From positions 8,596-72,595 of the forward strand of contig CAYVXD010000003.1 of assembly GCA_964454265.1 (NCBI GenBank): DNA of 64,000 bases, given 5' to 3'. Within the stretch, counting starts at the first letter, position 1. The number at the start of each line of letters is the position of its first letter. This document shows, piece after piece, positions 32,040-41,002 of the stretch. The position numbers and the translations under genes were made by a program. The DNA is from JAUWMI01 sp964454265. GTDB lineage: Bacteria; Sumerlaeota; Sumerlaeia; MWCT01; JAUWMI01. The notes under the pieces are model-generated. The model did no database searches and had not been told where the DNA came from. It worked only from the letters and a program-made list of their open reading frames with translations.

Positions 32040-33023
32040 ATGATGAAAAAGTATTTTATGATCTGTGCATCAATGTCGCTTTGCGTTCTGTTAGTCGGCA
32101 GTGCCTTCGCGCCGTATACGTTCGATTCCGAGTTTGCGGGGGAGATGGAAAATCCTCAATACATGGTGAGGGCCAAGGATGGCAAAATCTGGGTGTGCGA
32201 ACAGGGTTGGGGCGGAACAGGCAAGCATGGGACAGTCCACATATTTAATTCCGCTGATGGAACAGAGTACGGTTTTTCTCCAATTGCTTTTGGCGCAAAT
32301 GCACGTCCTCGGGGCATCGCAGTTGACACCAACAACGTGGTTTACGTTGGTGTGGGTGGAATGGTTCTTCATAAAGTCTCAAAATTTGATGCGGACGGAA
32401 ATAGCGTAGGGGAATTTCCGTTTGATGACCCGGGAGAAGTAGATATTGACCAGTACAATAACCTGTTTGTCGGACACATGGGAACGCAGGAAATCTCCAT
32501 CCTTGACAAGGATACCGGAGCCGAGTTGAGCGGCAGTCCTCTGGTAGGGCCGACAGGAACCGGCTGGCATCTCAACCGGGCCATGGCTGTCTGGCCAGAT
32601 GGCTCGAAAATCTATATGGGTGATCAGACTGACAATGACACAAAGCTCTGGGAAGGCTCTGTGACAGACGGTACGGTGAGCTATACCGGCCCCACAAGCA
32701 TCTGGAGCGCACAGGGCGGCCTCAACGTGGTAGAGGTTGATAATCAAGGGCGAATCCTAGCCGGCAACGGGTCTAACCTGTACTTCTACGACTGGTCAGA
32801 CCATTCTTTACTCGAAACCGTGGACCTTTCCGGTTCTTTCATAGATCTGCGGGGCATTGCGTTCAACTCCGACTCTACGATTCTGTATCTCACTGACTTC
32901 GGAGGCGACACGAACAAGGTGCAAAAGTACGTAGGGACCCCACCGTCCGTTGCGCCAACGCCATCGCCCACTCCCACCCCTTCAGTACTGGGAGTCACTA
33001 TTCCGTGGGCGCTGTATGAGTAA
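32040..33023 (+). CDS. secreted NHL/SMP-30-like beta-propeller protein with WxLYE tail
   Basis: 327 residues from ATG 32040 (an adjoining ATG at 32043 is equivalent), with AAAGGGGGGA just upstream; the longer TTG start would run through the ribosome site. Signal peptide MMKKYFMICASMSLCVLLVGSAFA. The mature part repeats NHL-like blades: GKIWVCEQGWGG, ARPRGIAVDTNNVVYVGVGG, VSKFDADGNSVGEF, VDIDQYNNLFVGHMG and LRGIAFNSDSTILYLTDFGG. The end is a Pro/Ser/Thr linker (VAPTPSPTPTPS) and VLGVTIPWALYE, the same architecture and tail as the preceding gene. The two proteins are unrelated in their propellers, so the shared end is likely a targeting or attachment signal. A terminator follows. Confidence 0.8.
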   Translation: MMKKYFMICASMSLCVLLVGSAFAPYTFDSEFAGEMENPQYMVRAKDGKIWVCEQGWGGTGKHGTVHIFNSADGTEYGFSPIAFGANARPRGIAVDTNNVVYVGVGGMVLHKVSKFDADGNSVGEFPFDDPGEVDIDQYNNLFVGHMGTQEISILDKDTGAELSGSPLVGPTGTGWHLNRAMAVWPDGSKIYMGDQTDNDTKLWEGSVTDGTVSYTGPTSIWSAQGGLNVVEVDNQGRILAGNGSNLYFYDWSDHSLLETVDLSGSFIDLRGIAFNSDSTILYLTDFGGDTNKVQKYVGTPPSVAPTPSPTPTPSVLGVTIPWALYE

Positions 33024-33046
33024 TGCCACAAGCTGAAACCAAAATG

Positions 33047-33080
33047 GGTAAGGATAGGTAAGATCCTCACCTGTTTTTTT
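33047..33080 (+). terminator. rho-independent terminator
   Basis: GGTAAGGAT (33047-33055) pairs with ATCCTCACC (33063-33071), with one wobble, around a 7-base loop, followed by TGTTTTTTT to 33080. It lies 24 bases after the stop of the NHL-like gene. Confidence 0.8.
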
Positions 33081-33164
33081 ACCTCACCCAGGCACTGCTG
33101 TTTAGCTGCCGTGAACGGGAATGCCGCCTATACTAACGGCTTCCCCCACAGTGGATCATACTTA

Positions 33165-34982
33165 CTACAGCCCTCTACGCTTCTTCATCTGTTCACTGTA
33201 GGCCAACATCAAGTCTCGGCGGGCCAGCATCCCGATGATTTTCCCCTCGTCCGTATCATCAACAACAGGAAGTTCATCATAGTTCGCCGCAATAATCTTC
33301 TTGAGCGCCACATTGAGATCGTCGTGCGGGTAGATGACTTCAATATTCGTCACGGCAATGTCCTTAGCAATGACCAGGGTGCCCAGATCCTCTTCCAGAA
33401 ATACACCGCGAATGTCGTCCAATGATATAATGCCGAGGAGCTTCCCGTCCTGCCCCACAACAGGAAATGACGAGCGTTTTGTTTCGGTAACGAGTTTCAA
33501 TATATTATCCAGGTGCATCGTAGCTGGGATAAGTGGTATTTTCTCCTTGAGATTAATAATATCACTAACCTTCATCATTTCCAGTACATCAACCACAAAG
33601 TCGCCCTGATGTGCAGGGGAATCCACGCGCGCATCGACTTGTTTCTCGTAAATAGTAATCCGCGAGCTGATCGCCAGATAGGTGATCGCCACGACCAGCA
33701 TAATTGGCACCAGCAGGGCATAGCCAATGGTCATCTCCGAAACCATGATCAGGGACGCGATGGGTACCTTGGCCACACCCGCGAAAAACCCTGCCATCCC
33801 GACCAGCACAAAGGCTGTTGGCTGAATAACCATCTCGGGGAAGAGGATAGCACAAACCTGGCCAAATGCGCCGCCGAGCAGCCCCCCGATTACTATCGAA
33901 GGAGCAAACACCCCGCCACTTCCACCGGAGCCGATGGTCAGCGAAGTAGCGAGAATCTTCGCCAATCCCAGAACAAGCATGAACCGCAGCGTCAGGCTAC
34001 CTTCGATTGCCTGCTGAATCCACCCGTAGCCCATCCCCAGAACCGGGGGAAAGCCAAATGCAATGAGACCAAGAAGCAGGCCTCCCAGTGCTGGCTTGAA
34101 ATAATTGCGAATCCGTAGCCGCCGAAATACCTTGTCGCGCAGCCCATAGAAAACCTTGACGTAGCCGGTCCCGACCAGGGCCATGAGAATGCCGAGTACT
34201 GCGTAAAGAATCAATAACCGCGGATCACGAAAGGTAAACGCCTGTTGAGTCGTGTCGAAGATTGATCCCCATTTACCTCCGAGCAAGGAACAATAGACTG
34301 AATAGCCCACAATTGAAGAAATGAAGGTGGGAATGACAGCCTCGAATTCAAACTCCGGCTCGCGGTAGAGCACTTCGGCAGCAAACAGCGCACCACCCAG
34401 CGGTGCACGGAAAATACTCCCAATTCCGGCACCCATGCCTGCCAGGAGGAGAATACGCCGGTCGCGATCCGAGAGCCTCAGCACCCGCGCAAAGTACGAA
34501 GCAAAGCCCGCTCCGATTTGCGCCACTGGACCTTCGCGTCCCGCAGACCCGCCTGTACCGATCGTCACGGCCGAGGCCACGATCTTTACGAATGGCACCC
34601 GAAGACGGATCATGCCACGAAAGCGGTGGAACGACTCGATTACTGCATCGGTACCGTGCCCCTCGGCTTCCGGTGCAAGGCCGTAGACTAGCAGACCCGA
34701 AATCAATCCGCCAAGTGCCGGAATAATGAGCAATAACCAGCGGCGCGTGGGGGCTATATTGACCAGACTACCAGAGGCTTCAATTCCAGGGAGTGGAGGA
34801 TAGTAACCAGCGATCTGGTTGAGGAAAATGCTGGTGGTCAAATTCAGAAGATGCGTAAAGACAAGTGCCCCAATTCCCCCTACTATGCCAATAATAATAC
34901 TATAGCTGAGCCATCGGCCAATATGCTTGATCGCCAGCCTGTCAATGTAACTGGCGATGCTCTTTCTTAGATCAATTCCCAT
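33165..34982 (-). CDS. ClC-family chloride channel/transporter with two CBS domains
   Basis: 605 residues. Residues about 20-440 form the ClC membrane core; the motifs GTGGSAGREGPVAQIGAGFAS (with the gating Glu of GREGP) and GSGGSGGVFAPSIVIGGLLG are unmistakable. The N-terminal selectivity loop reads TGGSAG rather than the GSGIP of well-known transporters. Two CBS domains follow (about 470-530, PATMHLDNILKLVTETKRSS; and 535-600, PHDDLNVALKKIIAANYDEL), which usually bind adenosine nucleotides and tune gating. Cl-/H+ antiport and channel activity cannot be told apart by eye. ATG 34982. Monocistronic. Confidence 0.92.
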   Translation of the reverse strand: MGIDLRKSIASYIDRLAIKHIGRWLSYSIIIGIVGGIGALVFTHLLNLTTSIFLNQIAGYYPPLPGIEASGSLVNIAPTRRWLLLIIPALGGLISGLLVYGLAPEAEGHGTDAVIESFHRFRGMIRLRVPFVKIVASAVTIGTGGSAGREGPVAQIGAGFASYFARVLRLSDRDRRILLLAGMGAGIGSIFRAPLGGALFAAEVLYREPEFEFEAVIPTFISSIVGYSVYCSLLGGKWGSIFDTTQQAFTFRDPRLLILYAVLGILMALVGTGYVKVFYGLRDKVFRRLRIRNYFKPALGGLLLGLIAFGFPPVLGMGYGWIQQAIEGSLTLRFMLVLGLAKILATSLTIGSGGSGGVFAPSIVIGGLLGGAFGQVCAILFPEMVIQPTAFVLVGMAGFFAGVAKVPIASLIMVSEMTIGYALLVPIMLVVAITYLAISSRITIYEKQVDARVDSPAHQGDFVVDVLEMMKVSDIINLKEKIPLIPATMHLDNILKLVTETKRSSFPVVGQDGKLLGIISLDDIRGVFLEEDLGTLVIAKDIAVTNIEVIYPHDDLNVALKKIIAANYDELPVVDDTDEGKIIGMLARRDLMLAYSEQMKKRRGL

Positions 34983-35100
34983 AGGATATGGCAGAGCGTT
35001 TTTTCAGCTCCCTCAGTCATCCTGACAGCTGCCTGATAGGGTCTGCTGAGTGCGACGTTGAGATGATTCCAGGATTCGGCGCGGCAGTAAAAAATAAAAA

Positions 35101-35186
35101 TGCCGGAGGTGGGAATCGAACCCACATGGACCAAAAGGCCCGCGGGATTTTGAGTCCCGTGCGTCTACCAGTTCCACCACTCCGGC
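35101..35186 (-). tRNA. tRNA-Leu (anticodon CAA)
   Basis: The minus strand reads GCCGGAG at the 5' end and CTCCGGC plus A73 at the 3' end, a perfect acceptor stem. The anticodon stem is CGGGA/TCCCG with loop CTCAAAA, giving anticodon CAA. The T loop TTCGATT is standard and the variable arm is long, as expected for tRNA-Leu. The terminal CCA is not encoded, unlike the tRNA-Gly at 46033. A T-rich tract follows. Confidence 0.95.
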
Positions 35187-35420
35187 ATTGCAACAAAGTC
35201 GTATACCTGATTTAGACAAGACCTCCACTTCGGTGTTCCGCTTTACTTAACTTCGAGACCGGCAAGCCAACCAATAGCTCCATACGCACTACATCCGTGA
35301 TTTTCTACACCCAGCGTGTCCCAGTCAAGCGTGAAATATGACAACAGCCTCGCAACATTAGCCATGTTATACCTGGAAGTACCAAAAAATTTTCTCTCCC
35401 TTAGTGGGTATACCACGAGC

Positions 35421-36569
35421 TCAGGACTGCGCAGGATCCAGATCCTGAAGCGATAGGAGTTGCTTGCTGCGAAAAATCTGGTCGTAGTTCAGCTGCTGGC
35501 GATGAGAATTCGCGAACCCAAAAGGAGTGGTCTGCTTGCGCCTCGCCATCTCAAGCGCTAGCAGCTGAAGCGGAACAGCGCAGCCGAGCGGAGTCAATTC
35601 TTCCATAACGGGTCCCTCCACGGGAATGAAGACAACCCCGTCTGATGCCACCTGCTGCTCATCCGCGTTCGAAATGATTCCAACGGTTGCCTTCAAGGCT
35701 GTAGCTGCATGGGCAATCTCCATGGCGCGGTCATAGCTTTTGCCGCGCGGAGCAATCAGAAGCATTGGCGTGCCCGGATTGGTAAGAAAGAAACCGGCGT
35801 GGGCCCATTCTTCAATCCCATAACAGAGGCTCGGCTCTGCTGCCGCTTCAAGCAATTTCATGCATCCATAAAGCGAGGTGCCATAATTTGGCCCGCTGCC
35901 AAGAATTTGATACAGCCCCTGTCCTGCAGTTCGGTCAACGAGCTGGCTAATCAGTGGTGCACTCTTCTGGTAGGTCTGTTCGTTCTGCATCCCGACCGAC
36001 CGAATATTTTGATATAACTCATCCGCTTCATGATGATCAACTACGCGCCGCACCTCGGAGAAATACACCGCTGCGAGATAGAGGCCAAGAAGCGACCCGA
36101 CGTACGAGAGCACACCTGGCATAGGCCGCCCGTGTGATGGTACGGCGATGTGAAGAGCCGAATTGCTCAGTTTCGCCAGGCTACTTTCCAGATTGCGTGT
36201 CAATGCAATTACGTAAAGGCCCTTCTGCCTGGCCAGTCGAGCTGCTTCAACCGTGCGGGCAACCTCGCCGGAACTGGAAACGGCAAATAGCAGGGCGTTG
36301 GGCGGCGCTGCCCCAAGCTGGTATCGCGAGAATTCCACTGCATGCAGTGCCTCGGTCTCGATCTGCGCGTGCTTCTCAAAGGCCATACGCCCTGCAATCG
36401 CCGCACACCACGAATCTCCACACCCCACCAGATAAATCTTCCGAGCTCGCCTTACTTCCATAAGTCCGACATTCGTTAGCAGCTGGCGCACAATAGCTTG
36501 CACCTGAGTTTCAATAAAGACACGCTGTCCCTTGATCTGATCTTCCATCTCTTGATAATAACTCGCCAT
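35421..36569 (-). CDS. SIS-domain sugar-phosphate isomerase/deaminase-like protein
   Basis: 382 residues from ATG 36569, which has AGAGG five to six bases upstream; a GTG at 36599 would add ten residues. Two SIS domains like the isomerase half of GlmS: KIYLVGCGDSWCAAIAGRMA and LFAVSSSGEVARTVEAARLA (the SSSGE-T phosphosugar loop) in the first, and LYQILGSGPNYGTSLYGCMK in the second, followed by EEWAHAGFFL (GlmS-like E-x-x-H). The glutaminase domain of GlmS is absent. Such proteins act on amino-sugar phosphates (AgaS-, FrlB- or NagB-II-like). The substrate here is unknown; a role in envelope amino-sugar metabolism is inference. No partner gene is adjacent. Confidence 0.8.
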   Translation of the reverse strand: MASYYQEMEDQIKGQRVFIETQVQAIVRQLLTNVGLMEVRRARKIYLVGCGDSWCAAIAGRMAFEKHAQIETEALHAVEFSRYQLGAAPPNALLFAVSSSGEVARTVEAARLARQKGLYVIALTRNLESSLAKLSNSALHIAVPSHGRPMPGVLSYVGSLLGLYLAAVYFSEVRRVVDHHEADELYQNIRSVGMQNEQTYQKSAPLISQLVDRTAGQGLYQILGSGPNYGTSLYGCMKLLEAAAEPSLCYGIEEWAHAGFFLTNPGTPMLLIAPRGKSYDRAMEIAHAATALKATVGIISNADEQQVASDGVVFIPVEGPVMEELTPLGCAVPLQLLALEMARRKQTTPFGFANSHRQQLNYDQIFRSKQLLSLQDLDPAQS

Positions 36570-36909
36570 GGCATCCTCTTTACTCAAATCCTTCTGCACT
36601 ATTCCCTTTCTTGGTCATGAAAATGAATTGCTCATGGACTTCCAGTCTTGGAGGGATAATCTGAGCGCAACTTACATGCTACGGACGTTTCAACCAGACC
36701 ACATAACACGCGGGAGATCAAGAGAAACTCACCGAGCCTGAACCTGTAAAAACCCCTTCAACGCTATGCTTCGTACTGTGAAGATTGCTGACAAGAACTT
36801 CGTGCCAGTGGCGTATTTTTCTGTTGCACAAATCCTGTAGATCAATTAGTGATTCTGACACCCATGGCAAAATTGCGACGTGTATTCTGGAATCCCAAGA
36901 GATTGGTCA
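36570..36909. other. divergent intergenic region
   Basis: Lies between the SIS gene and the subtilase gene. No gene, RNA or clear promoter pair seen. The subtilase frame is open back to 36880, but the signal peptide begins at 36910. Confidence 0.4.
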
Positions 36910-39900
36910 ATGAGAAGAACGCAGGTTGTGCTAGCTGTATGGGCACTAATGTGTCTGGGGACGCTCGGCGCGTTGGCCGGCCCTACTAGCGTTTTGTCCG
37001 TACCGGCCGGCAAGCAACATGCCATTGCTCACCATGGCGCGCGGTATCCGGAAGGTAAAATTGCGGTGAAATTTCACGCTCAGACCAATATCGCACGCAT
37101 CCACGAGCTTAACTCATCGGTAGGAGCAAAAGTAAGAAAACGGTATCGCTTTTCCGAAGCGTGCATTCTCGAGCTCCCACCCGGGCTCTCCGTTGAGCAG
37201 GCTGTTAATATTTATCGCGCTGATCCGCGGGTCGAATATGCAGAGCCGCTTTACTATCGCCATTTCTACGGCACCAAACGTTCGCCCCAGGCCAATTTTC
37301 TCCCCAACGATCCGCGCTTCCCTCAGCAATGGTACCATCACAATACCGGGCAGCAAGGCTCTGGAACGTTTATGGACCCAAGGATTACCGGACTTCCAGG
37401 AGCTGACATTAATTCGCTTTCCGCCTGGGATCTTCTCACCACAAGCTCCGGTGCGGTGATCGCTTACATTGACTCGGGATTCGACTATACAAATCCCGAG
37501 CTGATTGAGAGTTTGTGGGTCAATGCAGACGAAATTCCCGATAACGAGATTGATGATGATCAGAATGGCTACGTGGATGACGTGATTGGATGGGACTTTG
37601 TGGGCGACTGGCTCGGTCTGGGCGTAACTTCCTTAAACCCTGACAACGACCCGCTGGATCAGGATGGCCACGGGAGCTTTGGCATCGGATGCGTTGCGGC
37701 GCAAGGAAACAATCTCGTGGGAATTGCTGGCGTGAGCTGGCGTGGGAATATCATGGCACTGAAAGTCAGCGATAATGAAGCCACGCTGTCGGATGAGGCG
37801 ATCTTTGAAGCGTACGACTACGCCATTGCTAACGGAGCTGCCATTATTAATACCTCTTTCGGAGGCCCAGACTATCTTCAAACCGAGTACGATCTCCTCA
37901 GCGCTGCGAATGACGCCGGCATACTGGTCGTTTCGGCAGCAGGCAATGATGCGCAAAATAGCGACAGGATCCCGGCATACCCGGCTAATTACGACTTGCC
38001 TAATATCATTGCCGTTGCCGCAACTGCGCGCGATGATACGCTGGCCAGCTTCAGCAACTTTGGCCGCACCTCGGTAGACATCAGCGCCCCAGGCCAAGGA
38101 ATCTTATCTACGCTCCTGAACTACGACCCGAATCCACAGTATTCGCAAAATACCGTTGACTTTGCGCAGCCGCGTTATGACGACGACGGGAATGGTATTG
38201 CGGAATACGGGTTTCTGGCGGGTACATCCTTTTCAGCGCCATTGGTTTCGGCCTGCGCCGCACTGGTGAAAACGCAATTCCCAGAACTTTCATACCTGGA
38301 GATTAAAGATCGTATTCTGCGCGCGGCAGATCCCGTGCCGGATTTCCGGCCTTCGAGCGTACTCACGGGGAGCCGGCTGAATGTTGGCCAGGCCGTCTCT
38401 TCGGCCATGTTCATCCAGCGCACAGAGCCATCTGCTATCGCAGTTGGGCAGCAGCAAGTCGTGCTCGATCTCTTTGGAGTAAACTTTCAGCCCGGCGCTG
38501 ATGTGACAATCTCCGGCAGCGGGGTAAGCCTTGATGAACCGCCCCGGTTTGTTGACCAGACAAACCTTGAGCTGATGCTCTCTGTAGCTCCTTGGGCAGA
38601 ACGCAGCCTACGCACAATTACCGTGACCAATCAAGACGATTCATCAGCTACACGAGAAGAGTGTCTTTATATCCGGCCCGAACCCGTTGAACTCCTCGAC
38701 GTTGCGATGCTGCGGATTCCTGATTTCAATCCTTTGGGAGTCAGACGGTCCCTCGAGCTGCCTGTGGATCTCCATATTGACGACATTGAGGTAAGTCTCA
38801 ACATCATGCATGAGTGGATTGGCGACCTGAAGGTTCTCTTGATTGCACCGGACGACACCCGGGTGTTCCTAGTGGACCAGCCAGGAAATGGATTGGATTT
38901 TTCACAAGATCTCGTTAGTACATTTCCCACGGTCCTGCGTCCTGCCCAGAATCTCGACGTCTTGAAAGGAAAGAATGCAAAAGGAACGTGGACACTCATC
39001 GTCTCTGATGTTCAGCAAGTGGACATCGGAACGCTGAATTCATGGATGCTGAGATTCTATGACAACTCGCTGCTGGAATTTCAGTTTGCTGACAGTAGCA
39101 CGAAGGGATGGACATTCTCCGGGCCTGTGCTTCCTTTTGCTCCGCCTGCAGCTTTACTGCAAGATGGCCTCGCCTTGCAATCATCCAGCAATACGGATAC
39201 CTTTGGCTTCTGGATGTCTCCACCCGATTCGCTACCGCTCCTGCCAGACTTTCTCTATCGTGCCACATTCAGCATAGCGACAGACGAACCAGACCCGAGC
39301 AAGGTTCCTTCCGTGCGGCTGCGTGCTTTCACTCAAAAAGCCGAACTGTGCTACAGCCTTTGCATTGACAGCAACAGTGAAGGCGAGTATTCACCAATAC
39401 CTGAAGGAAAAGCCTATCCGCTTTACTTCGAGCCACAATCCGCCTTGAGCACTTTTGAGGAGTTAGGCGACGATTTTGCATTTGCAGTTGACCTGCTAAA
39501 CTTCAATCCTGCTGATGCCGCCGATGCTACAGTGATATGTCAGGGCCTGACCATAGATAGAATTCCCCTTGATTCCCTGTCAACACGTTCCCTCGTAGCC
39601 GAGTACACATTTGACACTGACGCCGACGGATGGGCACCTGTCATCGCTGAACAATTTTTTACTCCGCCGATCTTCAGCGTAGCCGATGGGGCTCTCTTTC
39701 TCACGGCAACCACAACGACTGACACATTCGGCGGATGGAGCAGTCCTCCTATTACTCCGCTCGACGCTGCGCAGCTCTATTGCCTGACGTTCACTGTTGC
39801 TACCAACGTTACCGATCCAGTACGTGTGCCCTCTCTCAGGCTGAGGGCGCAGCACGACCACTTCCAGGTGTGCAGTCTGCTGGACATCGTCAGCACACCT

Positions 39901-40083
39901 TGGGCCCAGAGCGTCCCAACTCCCACACCCCGCCCCTATCGCCTCTATTACACGTTGCCTGAGAGAAGTGTGACCGGCAATCTCATCGCGGCCTTTGACC
40001 TACTGAACTTCGACCCGGCTGACGCACCGGACGGCTCACTCCAGCTCCATCATTTCAAAATCGAGCGTCTGGATTTGCCTTGA
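36910..40083 (+). CDS. secreted subtilisin-family (S8) protease with P-domain and tandem C-terminal modules
   Basis: 1057 residues from ATG 36910. Signal peptide MRRTQVVLAVWALMCLGTLG, then an inhibitory propeptide-like stretch (YPEGKIAVKFHAQTNIARIH...VEYAEPLYYRHF). The S8 catalytic domain shows Asp in AYIDSGFDYTNPEL, His in DQDGHGSFGIGCVAAQGN, the oxyanion Asn in VVSAAGNDAQNSD and Ser in AGTSFSAPLVSACAAL. After it come an IPT-like beta domain, a proprotein convertase P domain (HEWIGDLKVLLIAPDD; KGTWTLIVSDVQ), and two copies of a module of about 160-170 residues (about 39067-39585 and 39598-40080). Those modules share FGxWxSPP, VPSxRLRA and NFxPADA with the protein at 52292-55396. Probable role: extracellular proteolysis for nutrition or for maturing surface proteins. 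Confidence 0.9.
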   Translation: MRRTQVVLAVWALMCLGTLGALAGPTSVLSVPAGKQHAIAHHGARYPEGKIAVKFHAQTNIARIHELNSSVGAKVRKRYRFSEACILELPPGLSVEQAVNIYRADPRVEYAEPLYYRHFYGTKRSPQANFLPNDPRFPQQWYHHNTGQQGSGTFMDPRITGLPGADINSLSAWDLLTTSSGAVIAYIDSGFDYTNPELIESLWVNADEIPDNEIDDDQNGYVDDVIGWDFVGDWLGLGVTSLNPDNDPLDQDGHGSFGIGCVAAQGNNLVGIAGVSWRGNIMALKVSDNEATLSDEAIFEAYDYAIANGAAIINTSFGGPDYLQTEYDLLSAANDAGILVVSAAGNDAQNSDRIPAYPANYDLPNIIAVAATARDDTLASFSNFGRTSVDISAPGQGILSTLLNYDPNPQYSQNTVDFAQPRYDDDGNGIAEYGFLAGTSFSAPLVSACAALVKTQFPELSYLEIKDRILRAADPVPDFRPSSVLTGSRLNVGQAVSSAMFIQRTEPSAIAVGQQQVVLDLFGVNFQPGADVTISGSGVSLDEPPRFVDQTNLELMLSVAPWAERSLRTITVTNQDDSSATREECLYIRPEPVELLDVAMLRIPDFNPLGVRRSLELPVDLHIDDIEVSLNIMHEWIGDLKVLLIAPDDTRVFLVDQPGNGLDFSQDLVSTFPTVLRPAQNLDVLKGKNAKGTWTLIVSDVQQVDIGTLNSWMLRFYDNSLLEFQFADSSTKGWTFSGPVLPFAPPAALLQDGLALQSSSNTDTFGFWMSPPDSLPLLPDFLYRATFSIATDEPDPSKVPSVRLRAFTQKAELCYSLCIDSNSEGEYSPIPEGKAYPLYFEPQSALSTFEELGDDFAFAVDLLNFNPADAADATVICQGLTIDRIPLDSLSTRSLVAEYTFDTDADGWAPVIAEQFFTPPIFSVADGALFLTATTTTDTFGGWSSPPITPLDAAQLYCLTFTVATNVTDPVRVPSLRLRAQHDHFQVCSLLDIVSTPWAQSVPTPTPRPYRLYYTLPERSVTGNLIAAFDLLNFDPADAPDGSLQLHHFKIERLDLP

Positions 40084-40190
40084 CATTGACTGTCAGAACT
40101 CCAGAAAATTATTCCTGGCTTTTCACCAGCAAGTGCTAATCGTGCCTGTCTCTTTACATTTCTTTCACAATTTGAGATGGGGTGAATCAC

Positions 40191-40391
40191 ATGCCGGCCT
40201 TCTGGTATGCAAGCTTCGTGTTTCTAGGCTTGTCCCTCTCAATTGGCCTGTTGATCTACATGGTTTACAGGGAACGCAGCAAGGCCAGAAAGGGCAAGCA
40301 CGGACACACCCGCCTGGGCTCTAAGCATGTACCCAGACAATCAAAAAGCCCGCTCGAAGAACTCGAAGACAAGTATGGCAAGAAGGGCTAA
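40191..40391 (+). CDS. small single-pass membrane protein of unknown function
   Basis: 66 residues from ATG 40191; a GTG at 40182 is also in frame, and GAGATGGGG lies upstream. One helix (FWYASFVFLGLSLSIGLLIYMVY) precedes a basic stretch (RERSKARKGKHGHTR) and an acidic-basic tail (SPLEELEDKYGKKG), predicting the N-terminus outside and the C-terminus in the cytoplasm. CcmD and other short membrane subunits look like this, but no cytochrome c maturation genes are near. It overlaps the convergent acetyltransferase gene by four bases at the 3' ends. Confidence 0.6.
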   Translation: MPAFWYASFVFLGLSLSIGLLIYMVYRERSKARKGKHGHTRLGSKHVPRQSKSPLEELEDKYGKKG

Positions 40392-40843
40392 ACTCTCGGC
40401 GGTCGGCGGCCTTTAGAGACAGCAGGCAATACGAGCACATAGGCTGAGGTTCCATCGGGATAATAGTTAGTAATAACACGCCGGATCTTGAAGCCTGTTC
40501 TCAGGTGCAGCATAAGTGAGGGAATATTCGTCGTAGCCACCTGGGAGAAGATGGCTCGCACTCCTTTTCGGCCCATAAGACCAATTGCCTGGCCCAGCAA
40601 TTCCTTTCCTAACCCTCTTCGTCTATATTCTGGGTGAACGTCAAGCGTGATAATCTCTCCGGTTTCGCTATTGCACAGGACAAAGGCAATCAGCCTCTTG
40701 CCGTCCCATTTCCTTAGCAGATATGCCCCCCGATGGCGCACAAAACTGCGCATCATGTCTTGGGGGTAGTTCAGTGGCGCTGGAAAGCATAGAGCGTCCA
40801 GCTCACATAGCTGCCGAATCTCTTGGTCGGTTAAGCGCTGCAT
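40388..40843 (-). CDS. GNAT-family N-acetyltransferase (RimI-like)
   Basis: 151 residues from ATG 40843 (MQRLTDQEIRQLCEL); a TTG start three codons earlier is possible. The GNAT acetyl-CoA loop is clear: IITLDVHPEYRRRGLGKELLGQAI (motif R-x-x-G-x-G). It is preceded by an FPAPLNYPQDMM-like substrate region resembling RimI, and followed by MLHLRTGFKIRRVITNYYPDG (the RimI-like GFxxxxxxxxYY pattern). RimI acetylates ribosomal protein S18, but many relatives have other targets, so the substrate is open. Convergent with the small membrane protein. Confidence 0.8.
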   Translation of the reverse strand: MQRLTDQEIRQLCELDALCFPAPLNYPQDMMRSFVRHRGAYLLRKWDGKRLIAFVLCNSETGEIITLDVHPEYRRRGLGKELLGQAIGLMGRKGVRAIFSQVATTNIPSLMLHLRTGFKIRRVITNYYPDGTSAYVLVLPAVSKGRRPPRV

Positions 40844-41002
40844 CAGAAGCAACCTGAAGAAAATTCTTGCATCATTATGGGTGCCAGAGTATTGTTAATA
40901 ATAGCCGAGATATGGCGCGAGAAACAACTCCTGTTTTTCGCAATGTATCGCTTTTAGCGCACAATTGCATCGAATTGCAGAAGCTGGACGGGTGCGAGCA
41001 CA

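Noticed and set aside
35401..35430. Possible fourth W-x-L-Y tail near the end of the SIS gene
   Set aside because: Only another frame gives SSWYTH; the SIS protein itself ends DLDPAQS and has no signal peptide.
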